From NCBI GenBank assembly GCA_944472135.2, contig OX235270.1, forward strand, positions 116,079,842 to 116,143,841: 64,000 nt of DNA, read 5' to 3'. Below the pieces are notes generated by a model, which saw only the letters and a program-made list of their open reading frames with translations, had not been told where the DNA came from and ran no database searches. A program made the translations under genes and the position numbers. Positions 1-13,100 of this stretch are shown piece by piece. The DNA comes from Trichobilharzia regenti (Eukaryota; Platyhelminthes; Trematoda; Strigeidida; Schistosomatidae). Every line of letters starts with the position of its first letter. The stretch's first letter is position 1.

Positions 1-1553
1 TATGGTAGGATGAATTTCTTTTTGGTCTTTGATGATGGTTCTTTGTTGGTGTTTTGATTCGAATTTAAACACTTTTTGATGAAATTTTGTGGATAACCAT
101 TCTTCTTGAAGACCGTTTGTAAGTATTTTTCTTCCATTCTTTTCAACTCTGGAGTGCTACAATGTGTTTGAACTCTTTTAAACAATGTCTGCACACAGTT
201 TCGTTTGTGAGTAATTGGATTATTGCTAGTATAGTTGAGTATTTGATCTGTGTGCGTTGATTTTGTATATACTTGTGTTTCTAAATTTCCTGTGTTGGTT
301 CTCCTGATTAAGACATCTAAAAATGGGATTTTGTTATCTAATTCTTCTTCTCTTGTGAATTTGATGTCTTCAAATATGTTGTTTATTAATTTATGGGTAT
401 ATTCTAAATCATTTCTCTTAATTATTACAAATGTATCATCAACGTAGCGTACCCAGATTTTCGGTTTAATTATAGGTAGAGCTATTAATTCTAATCTTTG
501 CATAACGGCTTCAGCTATTAATCCTGATATGGGCGATCCCATTGGTGTTCCTTTTATTTGTTAATATATTTGAGTATTGAATTGGAAGTATGTTGTAAGG
601 CATAATTTTATGAGTTCTATCCAAGTTGAACATTGCGTTTTTATGTTTTCATCACTATAGAGTAATTGTTGCATAGTTTCTGTTGCTAGTTTTGGACTAA
701 TTGAAGTATATAATTCTGTGACATCAAAGGACACCATTATTTCATTGTCTTCTACCTGAATGTTTTTGATTTTCTCTAAAAATTGGATTGACGAATTGAT
801 AGAATGGTCGCATGATTCTGTTAGGTAATTTAACTTCCTGGAAAGTTCTTTAGATAGATTATATGTTGGTGTTCCTGGAAGCGAAACGATTGGTCGTAAG
901 GGAATGTTTGGTTTGTGTAGTTTTGGTCTACCATAGAATCGAGGTAAAAAAGGTCCGTTAGATCTCATTCGCCATTGATCTTGTTCTGTAATTTGTCCTG
1001 ATTTCGTTAGTTTATTTAACGTTGTTCTGATTTTTTTATCGAATGTTTGTATAGGGTTTTTTGTCAACTGTTGATATACATTATTATCTTTGAGTAAATC
1101 CTGTGCTTTCTTTATGTAGTCTTCTGTGTCCAGGATTACTGTTGTTCTTCCTTTATCAGCCGGTAGAATAACTATATCTTTTCTATTCTTTAGTTTCTTC
1201 AATGCATCTTGCTCTTCAGTGCTAAGTTGGGAATTATGTCTTTTCTGTTTGAGTATAGGTATGATACATTGACGTATTTCTTGTTGTACTTCCTCATTTA
1301 ATTTTGATAATTTGAATGATGATTCTAATGAAGCACAGAAATCTGTTACTGAAGCGTCACCAGTATTCTAGCTGACTCCTTTCTGAAGAAGTTGTTCTTC
1401 GGTTTTCGATAATGGTTGTTTCGACAGATTTACTACGCAATCATTTAGAGTTTCTTCAGATGGTTGTTTGGATATATTAGCTAGTTTTTCTTTGAGGACA
1501 ACTCGTCTTCTCTCCTTGTGCCGTTCGCTTATCATTTTAATGGCAGTATTCAA
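1..1553 (-). pseudogene. Penelope-like element reverse transcriptase, broken by two stops and cut by the window edge
   Basis: This is the reverse transcriptase of a Penelope-like retroelement (PLE). One frame stays open from 1553 to position 1 except for two in-frame stops, TAG at 1368-1370 and TAA at 561-563. Recognisable blocks in order are ILPADKGR (about 1150-1175), PKLHKPNIPLRPIVS, the SFDVTELYTSI motif A region, GTPMGSPISG just after the second stop, and the catalytic YVDD at 435-446. The stretch after the catalytic box continues through NGYPQNF to KFILPY at the window edge, so the GIY-YIG endonuclease part lies outside. Each stop could be a single substitution, because homologous-looking sequence resumes in the same frame. 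The encoded protein would be non-functional. The upstream limit near 1580 is a frame stop rather than a proven element end. Family identity is confident; the subfamily is not known. Confidence 0.88.
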
Positions 1554-1589
1554 TGTGATAATAAATACCCATCGCCTAATTTACTAGAT

Positions 1590-2000
1590 CGCTCAAAGCT
1601 CAAGAAAAGAGGTGGACTCGGAATGAGGTTAACGACCCTACTCCGAAAAGAAACAACCAGGAAGCTGCGGAAACTTCAAAGCACAGGAACAATATGAAAA
1701 AAAATATAAAAAAAATTCTCTGTCGGAATCAGAGAAGGTGAATGACGCCAACTGGTGAAAGCCTTTGGGAAGCCAGTCAGCCGACGTGCATTGTTTCACT
1801 GAAAGCGAAACTAAGCTGAGGGACATGGAATTTCAAGGCCATGTCTGAGGCTGGCTAGTAGTTCTGATCAAGTTGTGGAAAAATTCAGAAGATATGGCAC
1901 TGAAGAGCAAACTGAGTGGAAGTGGACCTTACAAATCACTAACTGGAGAGACAACAGTCTACTGCAGTCACCCAGACGACAACCACGATAGTTTGATGTA
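1590..2000 (+). mobile_element. RTE/SR2-like LINE, 5' fragment
   Basis: This stretch parallels the 5' part of the larger RTE copy at 14.0-14.5 kb. Shared landmarks are an aaagaggt...ggactcgg...aacgaccctac leader, gtgaaagcctt.gggaagccagtca, and cagacgacaacca. The endonuclease start is degraded and no useful frame remains. It abuts the PLE relic on its left, so one element may have landed in or next to the other. The exact ends are uncertain. Confidence 0.55.
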
Positions 2001-2070
2001 TATCATAAAAGTGATGACAAATCTGTTCAACAGCAGTAACAAGGTGACCCCTCACAGACCCTTGAGTTAA

Positions 2071-3907
2071 CAAAGATGAACCGAACTCATTCATTCTCTG
2101 AAATTATTCTTAAGCAACCAAACATATTTCATCTATAGGAAGGGAGCAGTTAGTCATTCTATCCAGATGATGTGATATATGTCTAAGAGGGATACTTCGA
2201 AAACGGATATCAACAGCTTGTCATAAAAGTGATGGATGAAAAAGATCCATGTCAGGAGGACGGGAAAGCCAATGATGTACACAGAATCTTAGAACCGGAA
2301 AGAATAACTTGCAGTCAGTTGCTTAAAAAGTACCTGTACGCATATATATGACGAAATACTTGTTTTTCAAGGAATATTTTTAAATATATCAGTCCCGTAA
2401 TCAATTTACTCTATTGCATGAAAAACGGCGCACTGAACTATTTATTTCTACTATTTGTACTAAACGGTGAATTTCTCAAATACGCATTCCATGACATTAT
2501 CTGAACGGAGGCATTCTGAATCCACGTATGACTTCTAGGTCTAAAGAGCTCACCTCTAATAGTATGATGGAAAACGGAGAATCCTCAGAAGATTAATTCA
2601 AAAGCCATCAGATGGGAACATTGTGAAACCCTAGAGATGAGTTCCTAGTTGATGAGCTCACAAAACAATTACCTCGTATAGTATTAATCATGTGTAAAGA
2701 AAATCACCAGAAAAAATTATGACTTCTTCATTTAATACCAATCAGATATTTGCATTCGACCACAGTCGGTAGACAGATGTTTTATGCTCAAGTAAATCCT
2801 GTATGTCTAACTAACTAGAGTAAATGTGCAGATTAAGAATGCAGAAACAATGGAAGCTGTTTTACGTAACAGCTGAAAATCAGAAGTGTTTCACAAACTT
2901 TCACAAACGCATACTTGATATTTTAAAAACTTTTCAGATATTTACCACAGTCCTTATCTAGTTTGAATGATAATCAGAATTAGGGAGTTTATCATCACAA
3001 TTTGTTGATATTTTTTGAGAAAGGAAATCTGTCGACCTCATCGTCGTCATCATCATCATCCATAATGGAATTATACTCTACCACAGTGCCCAAGTTTATG
3101 CCCAAATTTACACAGAACAGTAGGAAACTGTTTTCATTGATTATTTTAGTGTTCACATCACAGTTATCCGCAAAGACTAAATGCTGATACATTCATTTGC
3201 CCAGTTCATCTTATGACAAGTGTACTACTATAATACGATATCGAGTAATTCTTTCTCTTTTACTAATTAATCCCTCCCTCTCGTGTAGTTGGAGAGCAGA
3301 GATTGCTAACACTTTATTTTTATCCTGAAGAATTCTTTTTTATGCATATCTCCTAATATTATGCGCCACATATTAAAAGGGTTATTTTACCGACTAGTCG
3401 GTTATAATAGCATTGGGAAAATCTCAAGGCTTTTTATTCAAATAGTTTGCTTTATCCTTTATTCTGCCAAAGTGGAAAATAGTTTCAGTTTTTAAAATAT
3501 AACATAATTAGAACAATATTTTTTTGTAAGTGTTGGAAGGAATAACCCATCAGCAAACATTTTTAATTATGAACAAAATTTATAACTGAGGTCTCCAAAT
3601 ACCATAGAAAAAAAACCGATGAATATCTGAGTACATAAACAGAAGATAGATAGGATGAGAAGTAATATTTTCTGACTGATAAATTTGATTCTTTTGTAAT
3701 TACTGCTATTTCTGTAAAATGTTTTTTTCTCATCCTGTAGGTACCTGTATAAAATTTTAAATCAGACTCATAGTTATGTCACGACAAGGTAAAGTGTATG
3801 GTGAATTAAAGGTAATGAAGGAAACGCATTTTTGGGGATCATCAGAATGAATTGAATCTAAAATTGATATAAAAAGTTTCCTCTTGACTGATGAAGGTGA
3901 ATTCATT
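2071..3907. other. 3' flank of the SCHIP1-like gene, no other gene seen
   Basis: This is AT-rich unique-looking sequence downstream of the gene's stop codon, and it probably includes the 3' UTR. Two AATAAA hexamers lie on the minus strand at 3458-3463 and 3433-3438, about 450-475 nt past the stop, and could end the transcript. A short CATCGTCGTCATCATCATC trinucleotide run lies near 3039-3061. No coding region or recognised repeat was found. Confidence 0.4.
3433..3463 (-). terminator. Candidate polyadenylation signals
   Basis: Two AATAAA hexamers on the minus strand (3458-3463 and 3433-3438) lie about 450-475 nt beyond the SCHIP1-like stop codon. This is a plausible 3' UTR length, but such hexamers are common in AT-rich DNA and no cleavage site can be seen. 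Confidence 0.25.
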
Positions 3908-4112
3908 TTATAGTGACAGAGTCTGTCGCTGTGATACTCGGCCAAATAAAGATGTCATCCATTGTGGTTTCTTTGTGAGAGGGTGATGGGTTTGAGATTT
4001 TGGAAAAAGACCATCATTATAAACGCTGCTTGATAAATTGCTTGGAAGATTGAGGAAAAATTGGCGCCTGACTTGGGGAATTAGTGAACGAATACTCAAT
4101 TCTTTGATCCAC
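3908..4112 (-). CDS. SCHIP1: SCHIP1-like coding exon 11 (last), C-terminal tail
   Basis: The acceptor ttctttttag at 4113 is followed by G, which completes the Ser codon begun as TC at the end of exon 10. The exon encodes 67 residues (WIKELSIRSL to QTLSL) and ends in TAA. The tail is basic and Ser/Thr-rich with no domain I recognise. It follows directly on the coiled coil and looks like a lineage extension of the family's C-terminus. The phase fit and strong acceptor support it; the tail's role is unknown. Confidence 0.75.
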
Positions 4113-7100
4113 CTAAAAAGAATTTGAACAGAAATTGATAATCATAGGAATATTTCAGACAGGATGCACACGGAAATAAAAGCAATTCAACAGCATTGTA
4201 ATACACATGCAATTCAAATCGCAAGCTAACCTCCTTTGCACATTTCAGTTTGCGTAAAGCCCTAGCATTACAACTGGGGTAATCAGATGCAGCTTCTGCT
4301 TCAAGTGATTAAAATGAAGTTAACCACATTTGACTTATTTTAATATCGACAAAAACATACTCAAGGAAACTTACGTATGACAAGACAGTTGAAAACTGGA
4401 TTGATGAAGCCTACCTAAAACCTGACATCCGTACAGTCCAAAACTTGATGTTAGTTATGAAAACATCACCCTTCTTAACCATCATTCTTTTACATTTCTT
4501 GTAGGTGAGAAGAAAGGAGTAGTAATACGGGCATTTTCTCAAATTGAAAAGTTGTACTAATATTTCTACTTGCCACAGAAGAAGAAAAACATTGTTTTTC
4601 AACCGAATAAACTGAAGTTTCAATTGACACAAGCTCTTTATTCCCTACATTGTTAAAATTAATAATCATACACAAACTAATCACCTAATCGCTAAGCATG
4701 ATTGTTAAAACGAAAACCACTTCATCTACTAAATGTTTGTCGTCTACTTGTAGTAGGATTAAAAGGTTGTACAGTCATTGAATAGTAACAGGTGGAGAAT
4801 TCCATTATTGAATCAAACACTAGTTACTGCCGTAAGATTACTGAGTATTTTTCTAGTCCTACTAACCAGTATTAATTATTCCCGAGCGCTCAGATATCAC
4901 ACTTAATTCATTAAAAGAATATCAGTAAAGTATTTCTCTAGCATATAAAACACAGGAGACGGAGATAAGCAGGTTCCAATAGTCTGGTTAAATGCACAAA
5001 AGGTAATATGATCCCCGAGGTCACGTTGAATGCAGACGGATTAAAGTTAAAATGTCAGAGAAAGCAGTTGTTGATGGGCATAGACAAAAAACAGAAACCT
5101 AAGTGAGATGAATACTGATGGTCAGTCTTGTACATGCATCCGAAAGTCCCCTGCGAATGAAGCAGGGTAAAGTGAAATTCCTACTGGGCCAAAGGTATCA
5201 GTGACTATTAACTCGTAAACTAGTTAGTCAAAAAGGCTCAATGAAAAAAAGTGGTTTAGATGACTTCCGTCTGAAATCCTTTCAGCAACTTCTTAGTTTG
5301 CATAATTATATGAATTCAAGTTGAGCTCTTTTACAATCAAATCAGACTAAGGTTAAAGAGACCACAGATTTTAACTGTACACCGGTATTTTCTAAGTTCT
5401 GTTACTGCTTCAGAAATGTAAATTTCACTCACTGACTCTTTTTCACTTTATAGAATCATCAAGAATGTTTACTTAATTATATGTATTCAAATCTTCACAT
5501 TTTGTTTTCCACTTCACGACTAAGTGTCAGTATGTTAACTAGCACTCTTAATAGGAAAATATTGTGTGTGTATGTGTGTTTATGAACTGGACGCAAAATA
5601 GTATTCACTCACTTAACTACGGAAAAATAAAATCACAGATTCAACGCAAATACTTATTTTAGAGTACTTACAAACCGATAAGAAGAAAGAAGTAATTCCA
5701 AAATGTAGTGTATCAATTTAAAACTGATGCGTTGCAAAATATTTATGTGAAAGGAAATACAACCAAAACAAATGTTAACATCACTAAATTTCCATCACTT
5801 AATGACTAGAATTTGCTGCATTATGTTAACTGGTTTCTCTGTATATTGATGAGTTGGCCCTAGAAATAATGTTATCGCCCACACCTAAAAAGGAGTTTTG
5901 CCGTAAGTCCCATTGCCTGGTGTTTTTTGTGCTTACAGAAATTTACCATTTTCCAAAAGTCATCGAGGTTGAAAGGCCACTCTTCATTAAGTTGATTTCC
6001 ATGGTAATTCATAATTACTAGGTGGATTTTTCCATTCGAGTTTACGTATAGCAGTATAACGTTTTGTTAATTCATAATACACTGTCTAATAATGTTTTGT
6101 TATTAGTTTGTGCGGTTATCACAAGGATAAAAACTACATATTGGTTAACGAATCGAATTCCACGGTGGTGAAATAACGGCGAAAAAACAACTTTAAAAAT
6201 ACATTTCTTCTGTTCAGGATAAATTCATAAGTTTTATGAAAAGCCATTATCGGAAGAACTGACAGACTTGACCACCACGAACAAATAATAAATCATATAC
6301 TAAACTATTACAGGACGAATAATAATAGAATGTACAAATCTAGAAGTTCGATGTGTCGGCATTAGTAATTTCTGGTGGTCACTACATAAAATAAGCAATT
6401 TGAGTTAAAAAAAAAGGTGACTAAAATAACTGGGATATAAAGTGGACGTTATCTCTGAGTTCTCTTGAAGTGTTGCAAATCTATTTTTTTCCGTATACTT
6501 TTATATTATCAGGCCTACTCATTCCTCGAGTGCTTTCGTCGACTAATACCGAAAATATACCCTTATCATTAGACACTGAGTTTAGAAAGTGGACAAAGTT
6601 ATCAGGTAGACTGCTTTCCCCACAACAATCAACGAAGAATGTTATACTTTTTCTCATAAGTGGTGTACTCAAAAGTGTTGACTTCTACACGAAGACAACC
6701 GTAGACTTGGTAATAGGTCTACGGTATAATGGCACACCAAATTTACTTGAATATTTGAAATGAAATTCAAGAAGGTTAGCTAATCTCTCTGTCTTTGGGC
6801 TTCTCCAAGCTTTTTCATCTTTATTAAAATTCAAAATATGGGCATGGAGGAAGGATAATTAGAAGAACACCAGTAGGTAAGAAATTTATTTCAGAAAGTG
6901 TTACCTTTTGCAGGTTGAATTTTTAATTTGTCTTTAAAATTCCTCTATGAGAAACAGTTTTACCGACCATCACTAATCTGTGATTCAAATATTTACATAT
7001 TGTAAATTGTTTAAGTAACGCCTAGTTATGATGTTGTCACACATCGCTTACTTCCGTTGAATTTCTGCTGGCGTTTTCCGAACACACCACACACTTGAAC

Positions 7101-10100
7101 AGTTTGCCCTATTACAGTTGGAATCAACCCATATAAGCACATTGAGTGATTTAAAAAAAAAACTACAACAATCAGTTGAGTATGCTGAATTTTGATATTC
7201 AGAAACGAGTAAGATTTTATTGATTTTTTGACAACAAGTCGAACAGCACTACATAAGTCCATTTAGTCAGTATAAACTTGTCACACCACTTCTCGCTTCC
7301 GTATACTGTTTAGCTACATGATCACCGTATAAGTGCTGTACAAGATAGTTTATCATTAACACCGCATTATATCATGGAGATAAAATGAAACTGTAATGGA
7401 CTTGTTAGTAAAATCTTTCGACTAAGACCTATTTCGTTATTTTTAAGAAGGCTGTCAACATATTTGTTTGATATATTGAGTCAAGTAAAAGACAGACTAG
7501 AAGCCATTTTCTTACTGTTTACGCTGAAAACTGTACCAAACAAGTGTAAAATGAATTTAATCTACAGCTCAGTTGTAAAGAAAACGAGAAATCCCAGAAA
7601 TATGACTAAATCTCTAAGCTGTCTTTTTAAATCATAACTTACGACTTTATATCCTCCAAGGCAACCATTTTGCCACCTTGTTCTAAGTGAAGATCATCTC
7701 TTTCAACTAATAACAACATAAGGGAATCGTTTAGACCTAGTGGACAAAGAGAGGAACAAAACAGAAAAGAAGAACTTATACATTATTGATCACATAAAAA
7801 GATATAGATCTTTCAATACAATCATTAAAAATTCCAGCCCTAACGATAAATCTGAAGCATTTTGTCTGGGCTATTTAAGACCATATTGAAATAATTCTGA
7901 TAAAGTTTAAAAAAAATTCAATTTTCAGTTATCTTTCATGTTGGTTACTAACTGGTAAGTGACTACTTCTGGTGTCTGTGAGAAATTAGCACATTACAAA
8001 ACTAAGAAGGAACTGATACTCATTTGTTGAGTTTGTGAAGATTCGATTCATTAATACAATGAGTGCTCAGAATGGGCACAATCAATTTCTGAAGAAATCA
8101 CTTTATTGCAATATGGAATAATCCAGAGTCCCTAGTAGTTGGAGGAGTGGGGAACTACCAGGCATTTCTTTCATCCTTCTTTGGGAATATTTACCAGTGT
8201 GCATCTACATTGAATGAGGTCAGTCATGAACTAGCTGAGGCTGTATATTTTGAGCCACTACATTCTAATCCAACTACATAGTAACATGGTTACCATGAAA
8301 CCAAATAACCATCAGTTCGACTTATTGCAGCATCATGGGTGTTCATTGTTGAGAAGTCCCACACTTAATGCCTTCCGAAGCTTTTACAGCTGGTACCAAT
8401 TCTCGACAGAAGTCATTATTACGCAAAATCAGTGCATTCGTGTTTAAACGCTTACCATAGAACAAAAAATAATAGCGGTATGTACATAGCAGACTGCTAA
8501 TTACTTAAATATTTATAGACTCAATTACTCTGATACACTGAACAAGTCATTTTTGTTCCCGAAATCAAAATGGGTGCCATTATGGCATCTAACAATTAAC
8601 TTATTCATTTACGTCAGTCTATCAGCCAAACTGTCTCTCTGTAACTAGGAGACAAAAAGGACATATGTTAATGACTAAATTTAAATCACCTCTTATTTTC
8701 CACGAAATATTTTACTGAAAACTAAAACGTACTACAAATGATATGGGTAATATGTTTCGTCCTGCTAAAGGGAACAGCCATTCAGTGTACTTAACACACA
8801 AAATACTTACTTTTTGCAGATATAAATCAGTGCCAGGATTCTTCTCTACAGAAGACAGAAAGGACCCTAACAATTCAGTTTGTATTGTTACACATACGTT
8901 GCAAATTCGACCCGGCTGATGGTCATAAAATTCATCAATCACATATCCTATTAGAACAACATAAGACTTTTGGTCCTCAAGTTCTCAAGTTAATGGATTA
9001 AGGTCTACAAAGCTTATGGGAATAAAAGACTTCTAGAGATGGTATTTTTCCGGGATTTAAGAACAACTGAATTTATTTCTGGTGGTAGTTTTAAGCTTCT
9101 AAAAGTATCATAACTGTATGCAGTATAATTAATTAGAGTTGGAATATTGTAACAATGACAATTTTTAATCAAATCAGCATAAAACACTCTAGTTTATTCA
9201 GAACGAGAAAAAGATAAAATCTATATTAACTATGAACATGATGATACCTTCTATCCTTGCATGGAGATCATTCATAATAACTTCCAGTTGAGAAGCAGAA
9301 AATTTAATTAATTCATTTTTGCACATTCTGAAACGTTTCAAGTCGATTCGAAGCTGAAATAATAAGAGAAGAAACAGGGAATGAAACTCATAGTGAATAA
9401 ATTATTGGAATAATAACAGTCTTTCTATGCGATGCTTAAATGTACTTGATTGGTCTATTTGCTTATTAGTGAAATATGTGTTGCAACAGCATCATTAACT
9501 CTCACTTAACGGTGTAGTACGGATATCTGTTTCTGAGTATACTTCAACCAGTGGGTAGGAATACTGCTTTGAATTCTAAGTAAGTTATTAAAATAAACCA
9601 AGAAAATAAATGAATGGGAAACTCTCCTACTGGGTCATAAAAAGGACGACGTAGTAGAAAAGAAAATTCTCTTTCCAAAGAATCATTTCCAGAAGCTGTA
9701 CAGATGCCTTTACATTGATAAAACCAAACGAATATTGGTTATTGTATTCTAGAAAATGTTTTAGGTAGTATGAGGAAGGGAATGCTTAAGTGCTTATTGA
9801 GGATCAGAAGCCGATATTATGTGACAAATGACCTAGTTTATCCGAATGTTCAAAATGGATGAAATAGTGAAAACACGATAATTAAAATCATTGTAGTTAA
9901 CTGAAACCGAACCTTGAAATGTGCTTTAGAGCAATATAGGTCCCTTTATGAATCTAGACAAAATAATAAGACTTAATTAATTTGAAACATGTCATGCATT
10001 TGCGCAACACATTTGGGACATTCTGAAACATAATCATAGCAAGAATGTTATCTAAGCTATGGTAGGGCAAGTTAGTCAATGCATTAATTTTGAATTCGGA

Positions 10101-13100
10101 GGTCTGGTTTAAGCTCCTGAATAAATAAGCTTCATTTGCTTCATTCCACTAAACAGTAGTTTGTATTGCAGTTCACAATAACTCAATGAACTAGGATAAG
10201 AAAATATACATGAATGACACTTTGGCAGCTGCCTGTAAGTTAACATCAAATAAGCTTACTCAAAATGCATATGTTTAATTACACTGCCTACGATCTATCC
10301 TAAAAAAGTATTAATTTAATTAATATACTTCACATGTATCCACTATGAATACGCTATCACTTTTCAAAATTAGCTATTTAAGGAATGATTACCTTTGAAG
10401 TACTGTAGAGAAAGAGAAGAACAAGTTATATGCTTACTAATTATAGTCATTTATTATTCAGCTTAAAGTGAGCAGTCAGACATCCGAATAGCTCAGTGGT
10501 AACGTTTGTGATTGCAACACTTGGTGACGCGGGCTCGAATCTCAGAAGGGACATGGGTTCCTTCAAAGTTGCAGACACGTCTTGCTGACTGGTGAGTGCC
10601 GACTAGCACGAAACCTAGGTACAAGGCTTCCTGTCGATAGCCTCCAACCATCTAATACCATCAAATCAACGTACACCGTGATGGCGAGCTACCTAGAAGG
10701 TTGGCCACATTGCAAACTTGACTGATAGAATTCAGTCTGCACCAAACAAAGAACTAGACGCATAACACTAGTTACTAATCTCCAATCACAGTGAACCGCT
10801 CAATTTAACAGTATATTTTCAGTTTCATTTAATCCATATTTAACTTAGATAGTATTTAAGTTGACAATTATCCTGTGTCGAATTTCAAGGTGAGATATTT
10901 TGGTGGGATTTTGAAATGTTCACTATGACATTCTAAACCAAAACAACATGGATATTTCAGATGAACAGTATACAAATAGGTGTAGAAACGCATATAATTT
11001 CTTAGCATTAACAGTTAAATGGTTTGAACTTCACTCTTTCAAACTAAACATGACTTGAACGTTTGGCTAAACAGAAAGTGCATTACTAACACTCCCAGAA
11101 GGTTTAACAATACTAAAAAAAAGCAGCTTCAAAACGTTATATATTTTTGAATACTATTTTTGATGACAAGCCTACTAAGCTATAACTTTTTGTCTCGTCT
11201 ATTAACTTAAAATGTCACGAAATTAGTAAACGAGATACCTGAAGTTGTAAGAACGTCACGCATTAATATTAACTGTATATATCAACTTTACAAAACACTT
11301 AGATGATGAACAAAAGACGAATCTCAGTAATTTAGCGTCATACGTTCTTATTTCTAGGAGAGATACGCAGATGAAGCTGTTACATTAAAAAGCTAAGAAA
11401 ATCTCTACATATTTAGCTAGACTTCGTCAAGAGCCAGTGGTGGTCAAACCAAAACATGGCTTCATCAGTCAATGAAATCTACAACAGTTAGTTTAAGCTG
11501 GCCACGTGTGAAGATGTAGACTTCCTAGTTGGGGTCCTCGGGACGGTAAAATCCAATGAAGGCTGGAGACAATTGGTGATATGGCTCAAAATAACTCAGT
11601 GGCCGGCGCAGATGCATCCACTTATTGTGACTTATAATATCTAATAAAACTATATTGTTCTTCTAATTGAATTTTAGGTTTTCCCGTTGATTGATTGCAC
11701 CGAAGTGCTCGGTCTCAGGTTGACATGTCGACTTCTTGAGCAGATGCTTCGACGATGTCTGAGCCTTTTTAATTAGTATTTAATTGGTGGATGGTGACTA
11801 ACAGTGGAATCCAGCATGCACATTTCGTCCTATTTGGGGCTCGTCAGCCGGATGTACCTGCATTTCTCAGTGAGTGCAACCGTGGATAACGCTTTGTCGT
11901 TTGAATTTATGGCCACTGGGTTCGAGCCTCGGTAGGAACACCATCACTCACTGAGAAATGCAGGTACATTCAGATGACTAGTCCCAAATAGGACGAAACG
12001 CGCATCCTAGATTCCACTGCTAGTCACCATCCACCAATTAAATACTATATTGTTCTTCGATATTACTATTCTTTTTGCCTCATATCTCTGTTTACTGTCT
12101 CTATTTTGCATTTGTTTTTACCTTCTTCCCTTGCTTTGTGTGATGAGTGAAGTGTGGCGACTCGAATTGCTGCACACCGGTGCAAAGTTCTATGTTGAAA
12201 GCAGACAGACAGACAGACTTCGTCATGTGTCTATATTAGTAACAGAACCACTGAAGTAACTGTGATCAAAAATATTTATAACTCCTCAGGAGTGCTAACC
12301 AAGTTCATTACTAGGTGAACGCTTTCTGGCTTATTTATATTCATGTTTTTTTTCTTATACTTGTAATTAAATGTGTGTCGCACAAAAAAAGATGATTTCA
12401 GTATGTGACTTTATTCATTGTGTTTCGTAATCACAATAAAAACTAATAGATAGTTTGTGTAATCACTTAGATCGCACACACGTTCTTGGCTTGCATTAAA
12501 ATATTTATCAGCAATCACACAATAAGATATACTAATTTAAAAACTATAATTGAGTTGACCTAATTATACATGCTAAACTTGTGAAACTAGATGAAAACTT
12601 TACATCATATGTTCGCCAGCTGTTTGATAAAGTAACAAATATGAGTAAATTTTTATGCCTTCACTTTAACCCAAATATGTCGAAAGAATTCAAATAAGAC
12701 AGAATAGACAGTGAAGCAACATCCATTGCATTTCTGTGAACCAGTAAATGTTACATCACAAAGGCAGGGTAACCCATGGAACATATGCTCTCTGACACAT
12801 TTTTACTAATGACTCTCACTTAGAAGTTCAGTTTATTACTTACTCTACAAGTTAAACTTTAACAGATCTTGACAGCTGATAATAATCAGTGAGTTGCCAT
12901 TTTTACTTTTTTTTCAATCCATAAATACAAGCAAAGAAAAAAGCATAAGAGAAGCTTTAGGCTTTTAAAAAAAGTAAACTTTAATACTGTAGAAATAATT
13001 TCAGCTTTTAAAATTCACTTGAATCTAATCACGCATTATTCATGAAAGCTAGATATTTGTTTTGAGTCCACAAAATGTTCTTTTCTACTAAATATTAAAT

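Larger units (their letters stand above)
11664..12043 (+). mobile_element. Sm-alpha-type SINE, rearranged as an inverted duplicate, with 15-bp target-site duplication
   Basis: The direct repeat actatattgttcttc occurs at 11649-11663 and 12044-12058 and flanks the insertion. The start (taattgaatttt...cccgttg) resembles the start of the Sm-alpha copy at 32.2 kb. Inside, the ribozyme half of the element is present twice in opposite orientation: arm 11774-11880 minus and arm 11948-12046 plus. Between them lies a partial tRNA-like head with B box gggttcgagcctc. The result is a roughly 100-bp-arm hairpin. Sm-alpha elements are RNA polymerase III-type SINEs that carry hammerhead ribozymes. Confidence 0.8.
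11419..12225 (+). mobile_element. LINE 3' fragment with 11-bp target-site duplication, interrupted by an Sm-alpha insertion
   Basis: The 11-bp repeat agacttcgtca occurs at 11419-11429 and 12215-12225 and brackets the fragment. Degraded coding sequence at 11430-11648 carries GGQTKTWLHQSMKS in one frame. In another frame it carries SWGPRD, RLETIGDMAQN and DASTYCD, all typical of the C-terminal end of schistosome LINE reverse transcriptases. The fragment ends in a (CAGA)n tail near 12201-12218. A separate element (11664-12043) sits inside its 3' UTR. The clade (CR1-like or RTE-like) cannot be settled by eye. Confidence 0.75.

Noticed and set aside
6425..6763. Overlapping open frames on both strands in intron 10
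   Set aside because: Both look mildly protein-like, but neither has a phase-compatible junction with the SCHIP1-like exons or a known motif. Possibly an old repeat.
10489..10545. tRNA gene suggested by good A and B boxes
   Set aside because: There is no complete cloverleaf, and the flanking body recurs at 34.3 kb, so it is the head of a SINE.
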